A stretch of DNA of 64,000 bases from Argyresthia goedartella (lineage: Eukaryota; Arthropoda; Insecta; Lepidoptera; Argyresthiidae): positions 13,449,579 to 13,513,578 of the forward strand of contig OX463816.1 in the NCBI GenBank assembly GCA_949825045.1. The letters run 5' to 3'. Positions 43,641-53,572 of this stretch are shown here, in pieces (position 1 is the first letter of the stretch; every line of letters starts with the position of its first letter). A program made the translations under genes and the position numbers. The notes under the pieces are model-generated. The model worked only from the letters and a program-made list of their open reading frames with translations. It was not told the DNA's origin and ran no database searches.

Positions 43641-45111
43641 GCAGCAATGTCAGACCCACCATAGACAAGATCAGTTTGTTTGTGCTTACGATTATTGTTT
43701 TTCAGCCGGTTCTTGGCAGTGTTACCAGACGAAAAATATAAACAACGTAATATAAACTAAAACTAAACTTTTGGGGTGTCACACACAACTAAACTAATTT
43801 CAAAATGATTTTAAACTATATTACAGCAAAATAAACCAGATGTCTGATCCTTGGAATTTCAATTTGCTAGTTAGTTTCTACGTTGGTTTGTTTTGTTAGA
43901 CACCTTAAGAAATTTAGAATACCAACATCTTTCTCACTATGAACAAAATAACAATAATTTTAGATATTTACTCTGACAGTCTTAAGCCACAGTATAAGTA
44001 TCAAGGGAACTTCATTTGATCGTTATAATGATACTAATAATAACAGCTAACAGCAATGTCACACGTTATTTCATCAGAGCAACACACTTTAAAAGCTACA
44101 ACGTGCGAATGTAATTTTCATTACCAATGACGACTTATAATCGAAAAGCCGTTTTCAATAACGGTTCTTATAAAATAACTAAGCGGTTATTTGCATTTTT
44201 TAAATGGACCTGTTATTTCCACCTCTGCGATTAACCAACTTTAAAAAATGATGCCTTGATTTTGCCGTTTTAAAGTTATTGCTGTAGATCTGAAAAGTAG
44301 CGCTAATTTTAAGTATAAAAATAAAAGCAAAATGTGCGTAAAACGTATTTTATTATCCAAAATGTCTGCCTAAGAGCCTGAATCACCAATAAAAACACAA
44401 TTTTAAGGGTTAAGGGGCACCTATACGAGATTCAACTACTAAGCCTCCACTTTCTGTGCGTTACCGGGCTGTATTTCATATCATGACATGAACCGTAATA
44501 GGTAAAGTAAAGAGTAGCTAGTAGAGAGGTGAAATTTTCACAGATATATTTCTGATGCCGCTGCAGCAAAAAATAACTATTGGTTCTGTAAGAAAAATAG
44601 ACCCCGCTTGTTTAAAATTTCAACCTTGTAGGTCTGCTATTTAGAAGTATATTAGAATTATGATGATCGATGTGAGTCAGTCAGTGACAAAGTGATTGAA
44701 CTTTGAACGACTGTCGTTTCCAATTTATTGGTTAAAATTGTCTGAATTTTGAGAAATTACCTATATAAATTGCGGCCTTTTAGTCACAGAAAATTCAGGT
44801 GTCTAGCTTTATATACCACATATTTACAGGAGCGCGGATAATACTCAGAAGTGATTCCCCCTACAATCCCCCCTTTTTTTTCTTTTTTTTCTACCTCTTG
44901 TGTACAATGAAAATTTTAGTGAGCCTCTCAAATTTTAATGGAATCCGACGATAAATAATGCTACAGTAAACTGCCTCCCTATTTACCCCCAATCAAAAAT
45001 CGTGGTCGACCAAAAAAAATTAATAAATAAAGGAACTTGTGAGCCAATTTTCGTCAAAATCGGTTGGACAAACTGACAGGCGGACAAAGGCATTTTCGGC
45101 CAATATCGAAA
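43641..45111. other. Intergenic; one copy of the lepidopteran dispersed repeat (44405-44590)
   Basis: No gene seen. 44405-44590 carries 'CTACTAAGCCTCCACTTTCT', 'CATGAACCGTAATAGG' and 'GTGAAATTTTCACAGATA', the 5' half of the repeat also found at 25391 and 36677. The rest is AT-rich. Confidence 0.5.
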
Positions 45112-45270
45112 TTAGTCGCTTCGCTCGCTCCGTAATACCGCAATGTTTTGCCCTGATATAAGCTGTACAAATCAGCTGTTGTCGTGACGCCATCTTGTTT
45201 TCCAACACGCCGGCTTTCGGTAAGACAGATTGTTAAACGTTTTTTCTTTATTTAAATCAATTTAATGTTA
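45112..45270. repeat. Dispersed MITE-like repeat, inverted copy of 26584-26800
   Basis: Contains 'GCAATGTTTTGCCCTGATAT', 'CAAATCAGCTGTTG', 'GACGCCATCTTGTTTTCC' and 'GGTAAGACAGATTGTTAAAC', each the reverse of words at 26600-26720. Confidence 0.7.
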
Positions 45271-45547
45271 ATAATATATAATTATGTACGGAAGGTATGC
45301 AATTATTTTGTCGTAGACGAAGAAGCTTAATTATCGTTAAAGGTTACAATGAACTTATAAAGTGATATATTTGTTATTGGAGTTAATTTATTTTAAACTT
45401 TTTAGTTAATTTTTAATAAAAGCGGGTTTAAAAAGAAAAAAAAAACATTTTTAACTTTTTAGTATTTTTAAATCGAGATTTACTACGACGTAGTTCGTAG
45501 CGCGTTGTAGCGTGTTTCCGTTCCTATGTTCCTATTATAATAATACC

Positions 45548-45640
45548 TATATAATAATACCTTGGACACTATTTAAACACATTGATCTAGCCCCAAACTA
45601 GGATTCCCTGTATCTTGGATACTAGACAACGATACATATT
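45548..45640 (-). mobile_element. SINE family 1, 3' fragment
   Basis: On the minus strand it reads 'GTATCCAAGATACAGGGAAT', '...GGGGCTAGATCAATGTGTTT', 'GTGTCCAAGGTATTATTATA', the 3' half of the SINEs at 11044 and 53078. Confidence 0.85.
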
Positions 45641-45649
45641 CCTGCCATT

Positions 45650-45999
45650 CATCCACCTTCCAGCTCCATCATCAGACCCTGGTTACCATCTAGTATCAAA
45701 GTACTCGTCAAGACGAATCAAACTAGCCCAAACTCGATGGGGTTGCTTCGTTTAATTACGTAGTTCCTATGGCCACCTTCCAGCTCTATGATCAGACCCT
45801 GGTTACCATACTCGATGGGGTTGCGTCGTTTAATTATGGAGTTCCTATGGCCACCTTCCAGCTTCATCATCAGACCCAGGTTACCATCTAGTATCAAAGT
45901 ACTCGTCAAGACAAATTAAACGAGCCCAAACTCGATGAGGTTGTGTCGTTTAATGACGGAGTTCCTTCCAGCTCCATCATCAGACCCTGGTTACCATCT
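45650..45999 (+). repeat. Tandem satellite, 120 bp unit, left block
   Basis: The unit contains 'CGAGCCCAAACTCGATGGGG', 'TTGCGTCGTTTAATGACGGA', 'GTTCCTATGGCCACCTTCCA', 'GCTCCATCATCAGACCCTGG' and 'AGTATCAAAGTACTCGTCAA'. About three imperfect units, some shortened. It continues at 47119 beyond a LINE fragment. Confidence 0.9.
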
Positions 46000-46931
46000 T
46001 TTCTCAGGGCAGTGTACTCGGGCCTCTTCTTTTCTTAATATATATAAATGACCTGCCGGAAGCCACAAATCAAAACTGCATTCTATTCGCTGATGACATA
46101 TCGATAAATGTAACTCGCGTGATTACTGATGACATTTCACTTCATGAATTTGACATAAATACAACTATTACCTCTATAATCAAATGCTTAAATAGTAACA
46201 ATCTGCAAATAAATTTAAATAAAACAATGTATAGAAATTTTAATAACCTTGACAAATATAACAGGAACATGACATTAAATATAAATCATAATGGACAATC
46301 TCTAGAGGAGGCTAATAATGTGACATTTTTAGCTATCGTAATTGATCGACATTTAAATTGGAATGAACAAATGAATAAAGTATGTAATAAGATAAACAGA
46401 TTTATATTTGTGTTAAGACGTTTGCACAAAACTGCCGAGAAAAAAACCGCACTGCTTGCCTATCATGGGTATGTAGAATCCGTCATAAGATATGGTCTGA
46501 TAATTTGGGGTAACGGAACTGAAATTAACAGAGTATTTACTGCCCAAAAAAAGTGTTTGCGTGCTATATGTGGTATGGCACCATATGAGTCTTGTAAACA
46601 AACATTTAAAAGATTAAACATCTTATCGGTACCTTGTCTTTACATACTGGAAATAGGTAAATTCGTCAAATCTCATCCTGAGCTTTTTGTAAAAGCTCAA
46701 AACTATTTCTCGAGGAACTGCAGAAACCAGAACAGGCTCGTATTTAATCACACACCAAGAACATCACAGTATTTGAAAATCTGCTCAGCAATGTGTGTAG
46801 TTGTTTACAACAAAATACCAGATGACATAAAGGCGTTGCCGCTCAACACTTTTAAACGTAAATTGTTCCAATGGCTTCTGCAAAACTGTTTTTACACTGT
46901 TAACGAATTTCTTAACTTCAAACGTAGGTGA
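46000..46931 (+). pseudogene. Reverse transcriptase C-terminal half of the satellite-inserted LINE
   Basis: The frame reads '[20 protein letters not shown]', catalytic 'FADDISI', then a C-terminal region ('LTYHGYVESVIRYGLIIWGN' type, 'QKKCLRAICGMAPYESCKQT') up to a stop at 46931. It resembles family C ('[12 protein letters not shown]' at 27.4 kb) more than families A or B. Everything 5' of the QGSVLG block is missing. The frame has no stop, so the insertion is relatively young. Confidence 0.85.
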
Positions 46932-47117
46932 AACTGGTCTTGGCTTTTGTTGTTTTTTTATGTATTTAATTTAAACAATAACAAGACTCAACTTAATGAG
47001 AATAGATCTCAAAAATTTGCATGCTACAATTTAATAGCAGATTAAGGTGTTCTATTTTTATATTATTTAAGAGCCTTTCTACCCTTATCATTGCAAATAA
47101 ATTTCTTATTTCTTATA
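46000..47117 (+). mobile_element. LINE fragment (family C-like), inserted in the satellite
   Basis: Starts exactly inside the RT motif ('CTCAGGGCAGTGTACTCGGG' = QGSVLG) and ends in a (TTTCTTA)-type tail at about 47098-47117. Satellite sequence flanks it on both sides, with about 17 bases of the unit missing at the junction instead of a target duplication. Confidence 0.85.
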
Positions 47118-47118
47118 G

Positions 47119-47340
47119 CAAGACCAATTAAACGAGCCCAAACTCGATGGGGTTGCGTCGTTTAATGACGGAGTTCCTATGGCCACCTTCCAGCTCCATC
47201 GTCAGACCCTGGTTACCATCTAGTGTCAAAGTACTCATCAAGACAAATTGAACGAGCCCAAACTCGTTGAGGTTGCGTCGTTAAATGACGGAGTTCCTAT
47301 GGCCACCTTCCAGCTCCATCATCAGATCAGCTCTATATCA
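47119..47340 (+). repeat. Tandem satellite, 120 bp unit, right block
   Basis: About two units, identical in order to 45650-45999: 'AACGAGCCCAAACTCGATGG', 'TTTAATGACGGAGTTCCTAT', 'TCTAGTGTCAAAGTACTCAT'. It ends at 'CCATCATCAGATCAGCTC'. Confidence 0.9.
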
Positions 47341-47559
47341 TAATAATATTGCATTGTCATCCGATTTAAACATGCATACAAAATTTCAGCTCAATCGGAA
47401 ATCGGGAAGTGGATCAAATTTAACTTGCAAAATTTGATTACAGAAAGACAGACAGACAACGGGACATGTGAAACTAAATAAAAGCTTGTAATAAAAAAAA
47501 TGCCTTGGAGTACGCTCTAGGTCATTTGGATCCGAGCTGAACGCGGTCTGACCTGCTAT

Positions 47560-48060
47560 GATTTGACTACAGCTTCAAAAATCCCACCCCAGTGGGGGCA
47601 ATCAGGAGAACTGAAGGTCCACTTTATACTCCGATGGGAGAGGGCTGTTCCAATATCCACCTTATTTACAGTCAAAATAAATACAACTCGTAAATATAGT
47701 TCTGCTAAAAAAATACCCAGGTCTTGGATATTATACAAGTGTGTGATGTCGCTGTTTCTGGTTCCCACGACATAGGGTATCGTAGTGTGGGGCCACAAGC
47801 AATATATGTGCCTGTAATGTTTGTTTGCACAAAGAAAGCTGGCAGTCCCCTTCGGGAAACAAATCTGTCCAAGCAAGCAATAAATGCCTCAGTCGTGAGG
47901 TCAGCAACGAGCTCAAGATGAACCGCCTTGGTGGATAGACAGACAACACGCAGAAATACGATGCTGCATATGGTACGACGGCCAGACAAAATCCAAAACT
48001 ACCGCTGGAGTGTGGCCGACAAAACGCTATAGCCTGCGTGAGCATTCTTTATATGCCGAT
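47560..48060 (-). pseudogene. BEL/Pao retrotransposon integrase remnant, split by a SINE
   Basis: Minus-strand pieces: near 48000 'FWILSGRRTI' from the zinc-binding part; 47930-47840 'CLSTKAVHLELVADLTTEAF' and 'RFVSRRGLP', the start of the integrase core; and 47650-47570 'WTFSSPDCPHWGGIFEAVVK', the later core block. The 180-base gap between the last two is a SINE family 2 copy. Frames shift between pieces and stops occur. This is a small relic of a Ty3-like-length LTR element; no LTRs were identified. Confidence 0.75.
47660..47835 (-). mobile_element. SINE family 2 copy inside the BEL/Pao remnant
   Basis: 'CTGGTTCCCACGACATAGGG', 'TATCGTAGTGTGGGGCCACA' and 'AAAAATACCCAGGTCTTGGA' match the copies at 34165 and 36336. 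It interrupts the integrase core. Confidence 0.7.
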
Positions 48061-48159
48061 CAGTTACCACCAACTCAAGCAAGAGAAAGATTAACTATGT
48101 GCGTGATGGGAGATAGCAACTCATCAAGGATGCAAGTCAACATCTGAGAGCAGATGTGG

Positions 48160-48402
48160 TCGTTACCTGTGCCTTCGCTGGCATCGCAAGTATTGCCCTC
48201 CTGACTGCGCCAATTTAAACATGGTCAACAAGTTAAAAGGTGGATTGAGAACTGCGGTCCTGGAGCGCAGGTTGCGGAGGATAGCATCTTTTACAAAGGG
48301 TTTCATGAAAACAGGTGAGACTGCAAATTATCTATTGAAACCGTTGAGTTCCACATTTCCAGCAGCCAACTCCTGGGACTTACCGACACCGAGGGTAACA
48401 TA
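48160..48402 (-). mobile_element. Short LINE family B fragment
   Basis: Its inverse matches family B near 4970-5160. On the plus strand 'CGCAAGTATTGCCCTCCTGA', 'GCGCAGGTTGCGGAGGATAG' and 'CCAGCAGCCAACTCCTGGGA' correspond to the linker before the RT. Both ends are lost. Confidence 0.75.
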
Positions 48403-49361
48403 ACCTTCCCCTTTTAGGAAGCGGTTGTGGGTAACGAGCCGAATATGGCAGTTTCGCATTCCGTTATCTTCCTCCTATCCGTAGCAACACGGCCGAATCA
48501 ACTTATGGGTTTAGGTGCGCAACAACTCCCTTCAATTTCGAAGGACCATTTCATAGGATCTCCAATTCTGCGCTGAAATCAAGGCCTGCATTAACCGGAC
48601 CAGATTCAACAGTGACTCGTTTCGCTCTGCCGGTGACAGAATTTGAGTCAGCGTTTGATATACGCGAGGAGTACGGCAGTTCCATTCGAATTTCTAAACC
48701 AAGTGAATACATTGACCAACTTGTCAAGAGAGGTCCCGAATAAAACCAGCATCAATTTCCTGATCCTTTTGGGTCGCAAACACGGCTCTTCGGGTGCCAT
48801 GGTCCGATGATCCTACCACATGTACAACACAGTTTTCCTTGTCGGCGCCACTGATAGATAACGTTGCAATGACTATTTTATTGTATGGACGACAGTGAGA
48901 CCAATTTTGAAGGGTTCTACGTTAAATAGCTAATTAACCAATTTCACAACGTTAATCCCACAGGGTTTATACGGTAGCCATATAATTCATTTTAGAACTA
49001 ATCCTTGAAGTAGTTTTGTTTAGCCTGTGTGCCTTTTAGAATTGGACCCAGAAACATGAAAAAAGTAAATTTTCTACTCGACCCAAGACATTTATAAGTG
49101 GAGACCTAACCTATTCTAGACCTAACACTGCACTGAATAAATACTACCGAATTTGTATTGTGGAAGAACTTACTTATTTAATGCTCAAAAATATTTATTA
49201 ACACGGGAAAATATCAAAATCGCGACTTACAATATTGAAATTGGTAAAGCGCACATGGTACAGCGCCATCTAGCGGGTTTTCCTTAAACTATTTTCTAAA
49301 GTAGACATTGCAGTTTTATGTTTGCGCTGGAACTAGTATTGCTATCATAACAGAAATATCA
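48403..49361. other. No gene recognised
   Basis: Non-coding on both strands, with stops in all frames. It may include more of the BEL/Pao remnant, but no motif is readable. Confidence 0.35.
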
Positions 49362-49493
49362 AATTTGGCTAGAATAGGTTATAGGTTAGGTTAGAACTTA
49401 AAAGAAGCAAAACTGGACTATAGCGGAGCGGAGCGAAGATAAGCGTATTTAAATCAAAACAATATTTAATGATAAGAATATATATTAATTAAA
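49362..49493 (+). repeat. Dispersed repeat 'TCAAATTTGGCTAGA...GCGGAGCGGAGCG', copy 1
   Basis: 'TCAAATTTGGCTAGAATAGG', 'TTATAGGTTAGGTT', 'AAAGAAGCAAAAC' and 'GCGGAGCGGAGCGAAG' recur at 51777-51936 in the same orientation, inside Crypton copy B. Confidence 0.75.
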
Positions 49494-50169
49494 TTCTGAG
49501 TGATTTGAGGTAAGGATATAAAAAAATATTTTTCTCAAGAACGGTGCATTGCCTTTTCATAGGAGTGGTGTCAGGGGAGAGGGGGTGCCCCCCCCCCCCT
49601 CCTCTCCCCCCCTAATCCCTCTTCCTTTCAAACGATACATTTTTTTACCTAAAGTTATGCTTTATTTGATACATTTCAAGGATACCACAAAGCTTTGTGG
49701 TATAGACTCATCCAGCAGAGATTGATTGGCCTATGGCACAGAATGCATGGTTGTCGTTGACTGTTACTTCAAATTATGTGTAGTTAAACTAATCTTCGGT
49801 AGTTAAAACAAATAGTTAGTCGATTACACTCAAAACAAAATTTCCGAAAATTACAGTCGACTATTTTCGCTTGCAGACATTTTACCATAGACGGGAAGTA
49901 CCGGCCACCGCAGGGTTTTTATAGGTAAAATATATCGGAGGGCCACTTAAAAAATAGTAGTTTATGATACTGTTGCATAATAAGGCTTCTTACAACTCGA
50001 GTGTGTTTTAAAAAAACGAGCCATAGGCGAGTTTTTTTATAGTATCACACGAGTGTTATAAGACCAAGTTATGTACAGTGTCATACACTACTTTATCTAC
50101 TCTCATACTATAATACATAAAATAATATTGCAAATAAAACGCTGAATATAATAACAAATTTATTTTTAC

Positions 50170-51327
50170 TTTTAATAATTATTGATGTTCTGAATATTAC
50201 AATTATGAAATTGAATTTGAACAGACAGGAAGCGTTATTGGAGGTACTCGGACAGGGTATGTTAATGTTGACCTCATTTCTGTTATTTTCAATACTGTTA
50301 AGTATTGAATTGGATACAGCGATCTTGTTAGTCATTGAATCATCTATATATATAGGCTTCTGCAACTGTCGGTTCTGTGACTTCCAACCACCGTGTCGCT
50401 TCAGTGCCGTTATATCTCCACCAGCGTCAACTAGCAAGGTCGCAGATGTTCAGCGGAAGCAGCGTCCTGTGTACAATTCGGGGTTGGTAAGTTGAAGATA
50501 GCTGCCAATAACTTTGCCTAAAGCTCCAAATTTGTTAATTCCAACTCTCTGTGTCGTTCATTTTCCGGCAATATAGTTTAAAAAAAAAAACTGGAATTAC
50601 TGCACTCAGTTGGTATGCTCTATGTATTTTTTGCATTGTTCATAATATTTCCCAGTAATGGTAAAGAGCGGTCTATCTTGGTTTTAGTTTTACTTATTTT
50701 GATCAATACTGCAGTTTCGAAGACTTCAACATCTTTGAATTGTATGTTGTATAACTCTTGTCGTCTACCAGCACCTATTATACCAAAAATTAGTGCAATC
50801 TGTAACAATTCATATTACCTACATATTACGGTAAATTAACTCAATATTAACAAAAAAAAAATGTACATGGTTAACTCATAAATAACTAAAAATACCTTTG
50901 TGAAGAGATATAATGTGTCTGGGGCCTCATTTAAGAACTTATTTATCTGCTCTGCTGTAAAAGTCTTGGATTTTTTCCCTTTATATCCTTGTGAGTTTAG
51001 TTTCAAAAATGCAATCAGCTTGCTATATTTAGTTATGTCAACTTCGTTGTAAATACTGAGTGTACTTTTAATCATAGAGTATTTAACCCACATACTTGAC
51101 ACTTTATATTTTTCAGATAACTCTTGAAAGTACGCTAACAACACATTTTCAGAAAATGATGTAGCATTTTTAGTCATTTTCCATTCCATGAACTCGTGGT
51201 AACATTTTTTATAGTTGCTCCTAGATTTCGCCGGTAACAGGTTCATGGTCATGTTTGACGCAGCTTCCAGAATGTCTAGTGGTGTACGATTACCACTATC
51301 CTCGCTTTCAGACATGTTTTTACACAA
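50170..51327 (-). pseudogene. Tyrosine recombinase of Crypton copy B, inactivated
   Basis: The N-terminal part (51327 down to 50836) starts upstream of copy A: 'MCKNMSESEDSGNRTPLDIL', then the core-binding 'SRSNYKKCYHEFMEWKMTKN'. The middle part (50808-50620) has 'GIIGAGRRQELYNIQFKDVE', where RRQEL carries the first catalytic Arg. The C-terminal part (50460-50200) has lost its HxxR box: the His reads Arg, and the final Arg codon of the box is TGA. 'HGGWKS' remains, followed by a small insertion before the Tyr region. Copies A and B together cover the whole catalytic set, but neither does alone. Confidence 0.8.
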
Positions 51328-51373
51328 AAACTAATTTATTTTACAAACAACACCAAACTTTGTTTAATTTAAA

Positions 51374-52145
51374 TGACCCAGGAATCGTGGGATTTGGGAC
51401 GCCAATTCCGGGGCCGGACATTCCAAGCCGCACATTACTGGGCCGTGCATTCCGAAGCCGTGCACTGCCTGTTCGACCCCGGAATGCCCGGCTCCGGAAT
51501 TGTGGGACGTCTCTCATTGGCTGGAAATACTGGCTTCTGATTGGTCGAACATTTTCGATTTAACTTAGACGAATCTAAGGCCATGGACATAGTAGTGAGG
51601 TTTTTTTTGTAAGCAAGTTTAACATTCACTTGACACATAGTATAACCTAATATTATTCATATTTGGTTAGTTTAAAATAAAAACAAACTCAATTCTGCTA
51701 TTTGTTAAAAAAATAACGTGTTATTTTTAAAATAAGTGTACTGTGAAGACTGAGTTTAAGTGCATTATATTTATTGAGTCAAATTTGGCTAGAGTAGGTT
51801 ATTGTGGCTAAATTTCAATTGGGTTATAGGTTAGGTTGGAACTTAGAAGAAGCAAAACCGAAGCGTAGCGGAGCGGAGCGGAGCGAAGCGTATGCAAATA
51901 AAAAAAAACATTTAATGATATTAATAGATTTTTTTAGATAGAGACACTGTGAACACATCCTAATTTCTGATGTAGCAGTTGTCTATGGTACTCGGGTCAC
52001 TATTTTGTACGGCCACGGAATGCTCGGCCCAGGAATGCCCGGCCCAGGAATGCCCGACCCCGGAATCGTGGGCTTTCGGGACGCCAATTCCGGGGCCGTA
52101 CATTCCTGGGCCGGACAATACTGGGCCGGGCATTACAGGGACTCG
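51374..52145. repeat. Segment bounded by GC-rich direct repeats (GGAATCGTGGG...GACGCCAATTCCGG)
   Basis: 'ACGCCAATTCCGGGGCCG' preceded by 'GGAATCGTGGG' occurs at 51380-51418 and again at 52068-52110, same strand. Around both are many GGAAT/ATTCC words next to GCCC/GGGC ('CCAGGAATGCCCGGCCCAGG'). The interior is AT-rich and includes the dispersed repeat at 51777-51936. Confidence 0.7.
51777..51936 (+). repeat. Dispersed repeat 'TCAAATTTGGCTAGA...GCGGAGCGGAGCG', copy 2
   Basis: Same order of words as 49362-49493, with an extra 'TTGTGGCTAAATTTCAATTG' and one more GCGGA unit. Confidence 0.75.
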
Positions 52146-52599
52146 TAAAATGTTGGCGCCAAGGCGCAAACATCGATTGCGCATGCGTGTTTCTTTTTTT
52201 TCCCTTCCGAATCGGCGGCCGGTGCCGGCTGCGGAGGCACTACCTTTTTTTAAAGTAGAGGTTCAACCTTCTTGGTCCTGCTGGAGGTTGTATAGGTGTA
52301 TCGTTATGATTAAAAAGTTATTTAATGATATAGGTGTCCATACAATACCTGTATCGTAATAAAACTTTTTTTTGGCCTGTGCGTAATGTTTGTCATAAGA
52401 GTTTTGATTTCATTTTTATAATCTTTGTATTATAGTATCAGAGTAGATAAACGTATTACGACCACACAAATGGTGTGTTTGTGGCATGAGGTTGAAGTTT
52501 CGAAAAACGCCAAAGGTGCGTTGCTGGCAAGGAAAGGGTTAAATAAGAACATTCCAACAAGCTTAGTTATTTTTAGGAGGGAACAATCTTAAAGTCGAA

Positions 52600-52990
52600 A
52601 AATCACTTCGTTATCCATCTGCCTATCCGTCCATCTGTCAAGACCGTTTCCTCAGAAACTCGTGGAGGCATAAAGTTGAAATTAATATCGATTACGTACT
52701 TAGGTTATAGTTTCGTGAACATCAAACTCATAGGTCGACGCAATCAAAAGATGTGTGTCACAATTTAGCTGAAATTGCTTGATATTCGCAAGGGAAGTAG
52801 AGGGTACTTGCCGTTGAGCTGTAATCATAGAATTTGGCACCAAGGTCTTACAGCAAGTAAATGGAAAAATCTGAAAATTTGAAATTTCTGTCTGTATGTC
52901 TGTCCGTCTGTAAATACCCTTTCCCCCTTTCTCAGAAACGCGTCGTATCAAGCCGAAATTAATATCAATTACTTAAAGACTGTGATCGCT
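52600..52990 (+). repeat. Tandem-related intergenic repeat with TCYGTCCGTC and 'TCAGAAACKCGT' words
   Basis: 52610-52720 and 52880-52990 both carry 'CTCAGAAAC(T/G)CGT' followed by a 'GAAATTAATATC(G/A)ATTAC' phrase. The part 52780-52900 ('GGGTACTTGCCGTTGA', 'GAATTTGGCA') recurs at 53365-53475. Non-coding. Confidence 0.55.
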
Positions 52991-53077
52991 TGAAGTCTGA
53001 AATAAAACCTAATCTATTTATTGGTCAACGCAATAAAAAAAAATCCGCTACACTTTTGCTTAAGTTGCTCTACATGC

Positions 53078-53340
53078 TTCAGACGACCCGAATGGCCGAG
53101 TCGGCAGTGACCCTGCCTTCGAATCCAAGGGTCCCGGGATCGAATCCCGGTGGGGGAAATATTTGTTTGATGAGAACGAATGTTTGTACCCTAGTCATGG
53201 TTCTTAATCTATCTAAGTATAATATTGATCTATATAAGTATGTGTATCGTTGTCTAGTACCCAAGATACAGGGAATCCTAGTTTGGAGCTAGATCAATGT
53301 GTGTAAATAGTGTCCAAGGTATTATTATTATTATTATTAA
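53078..53340 (+). mobile_element. tRNA-derived SINE (family 1), second full-length copy
   Basis: Starts 'GACGACCCGAATGGCCGAGT' with a degenerate B box ('GGATCGAATCCC'). The body and (ATT)n tail are as at 11044-11311. It separates two pieces of the repeat at 52780 and 53365. Confidence 0.9.
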
Positions 53341-53572
53341 TTATACTCGGGGGTAAATCAAAACCTTTAGGGTACTTCCCGTTGACGTTGATCACGAAAT
53401 TTGGCAAGAAGCAATGTCTTATAGCACAATTAAAGGAAAAATCCGAAAACAGTAAATTTCTAGTTCCTTCGCGGACAGCGAACTAATGTGGACACTGAAG
53501 AAACACCGGGCAAACAAGAGCTAAGACGAAAAAAATAAACCATGGAGTTTTGTCGATACAGACAATAAATAT

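Larger units (their letters stand above)
49954..52451 (-). mobile_element. Crypton-like element, copy B
   Basis: Collinear with copy A (2605-7370) but without the LINE. It has instead about 770 bp (51374-52143) between its coding region and its 5' end, where copy A has about 30 bp. The terminal sequences agree with copy A base for base over about 20 bp at the left and 14 bp at the right. Confidence 0.8.

Noticed and set aside
52990..53292. 100-residue frame over the SINE, and a similar minus-strand frame at 11038-11232
   Set aside because: Frames through SINE family 1 copies. They recur only because the SINE recurs.
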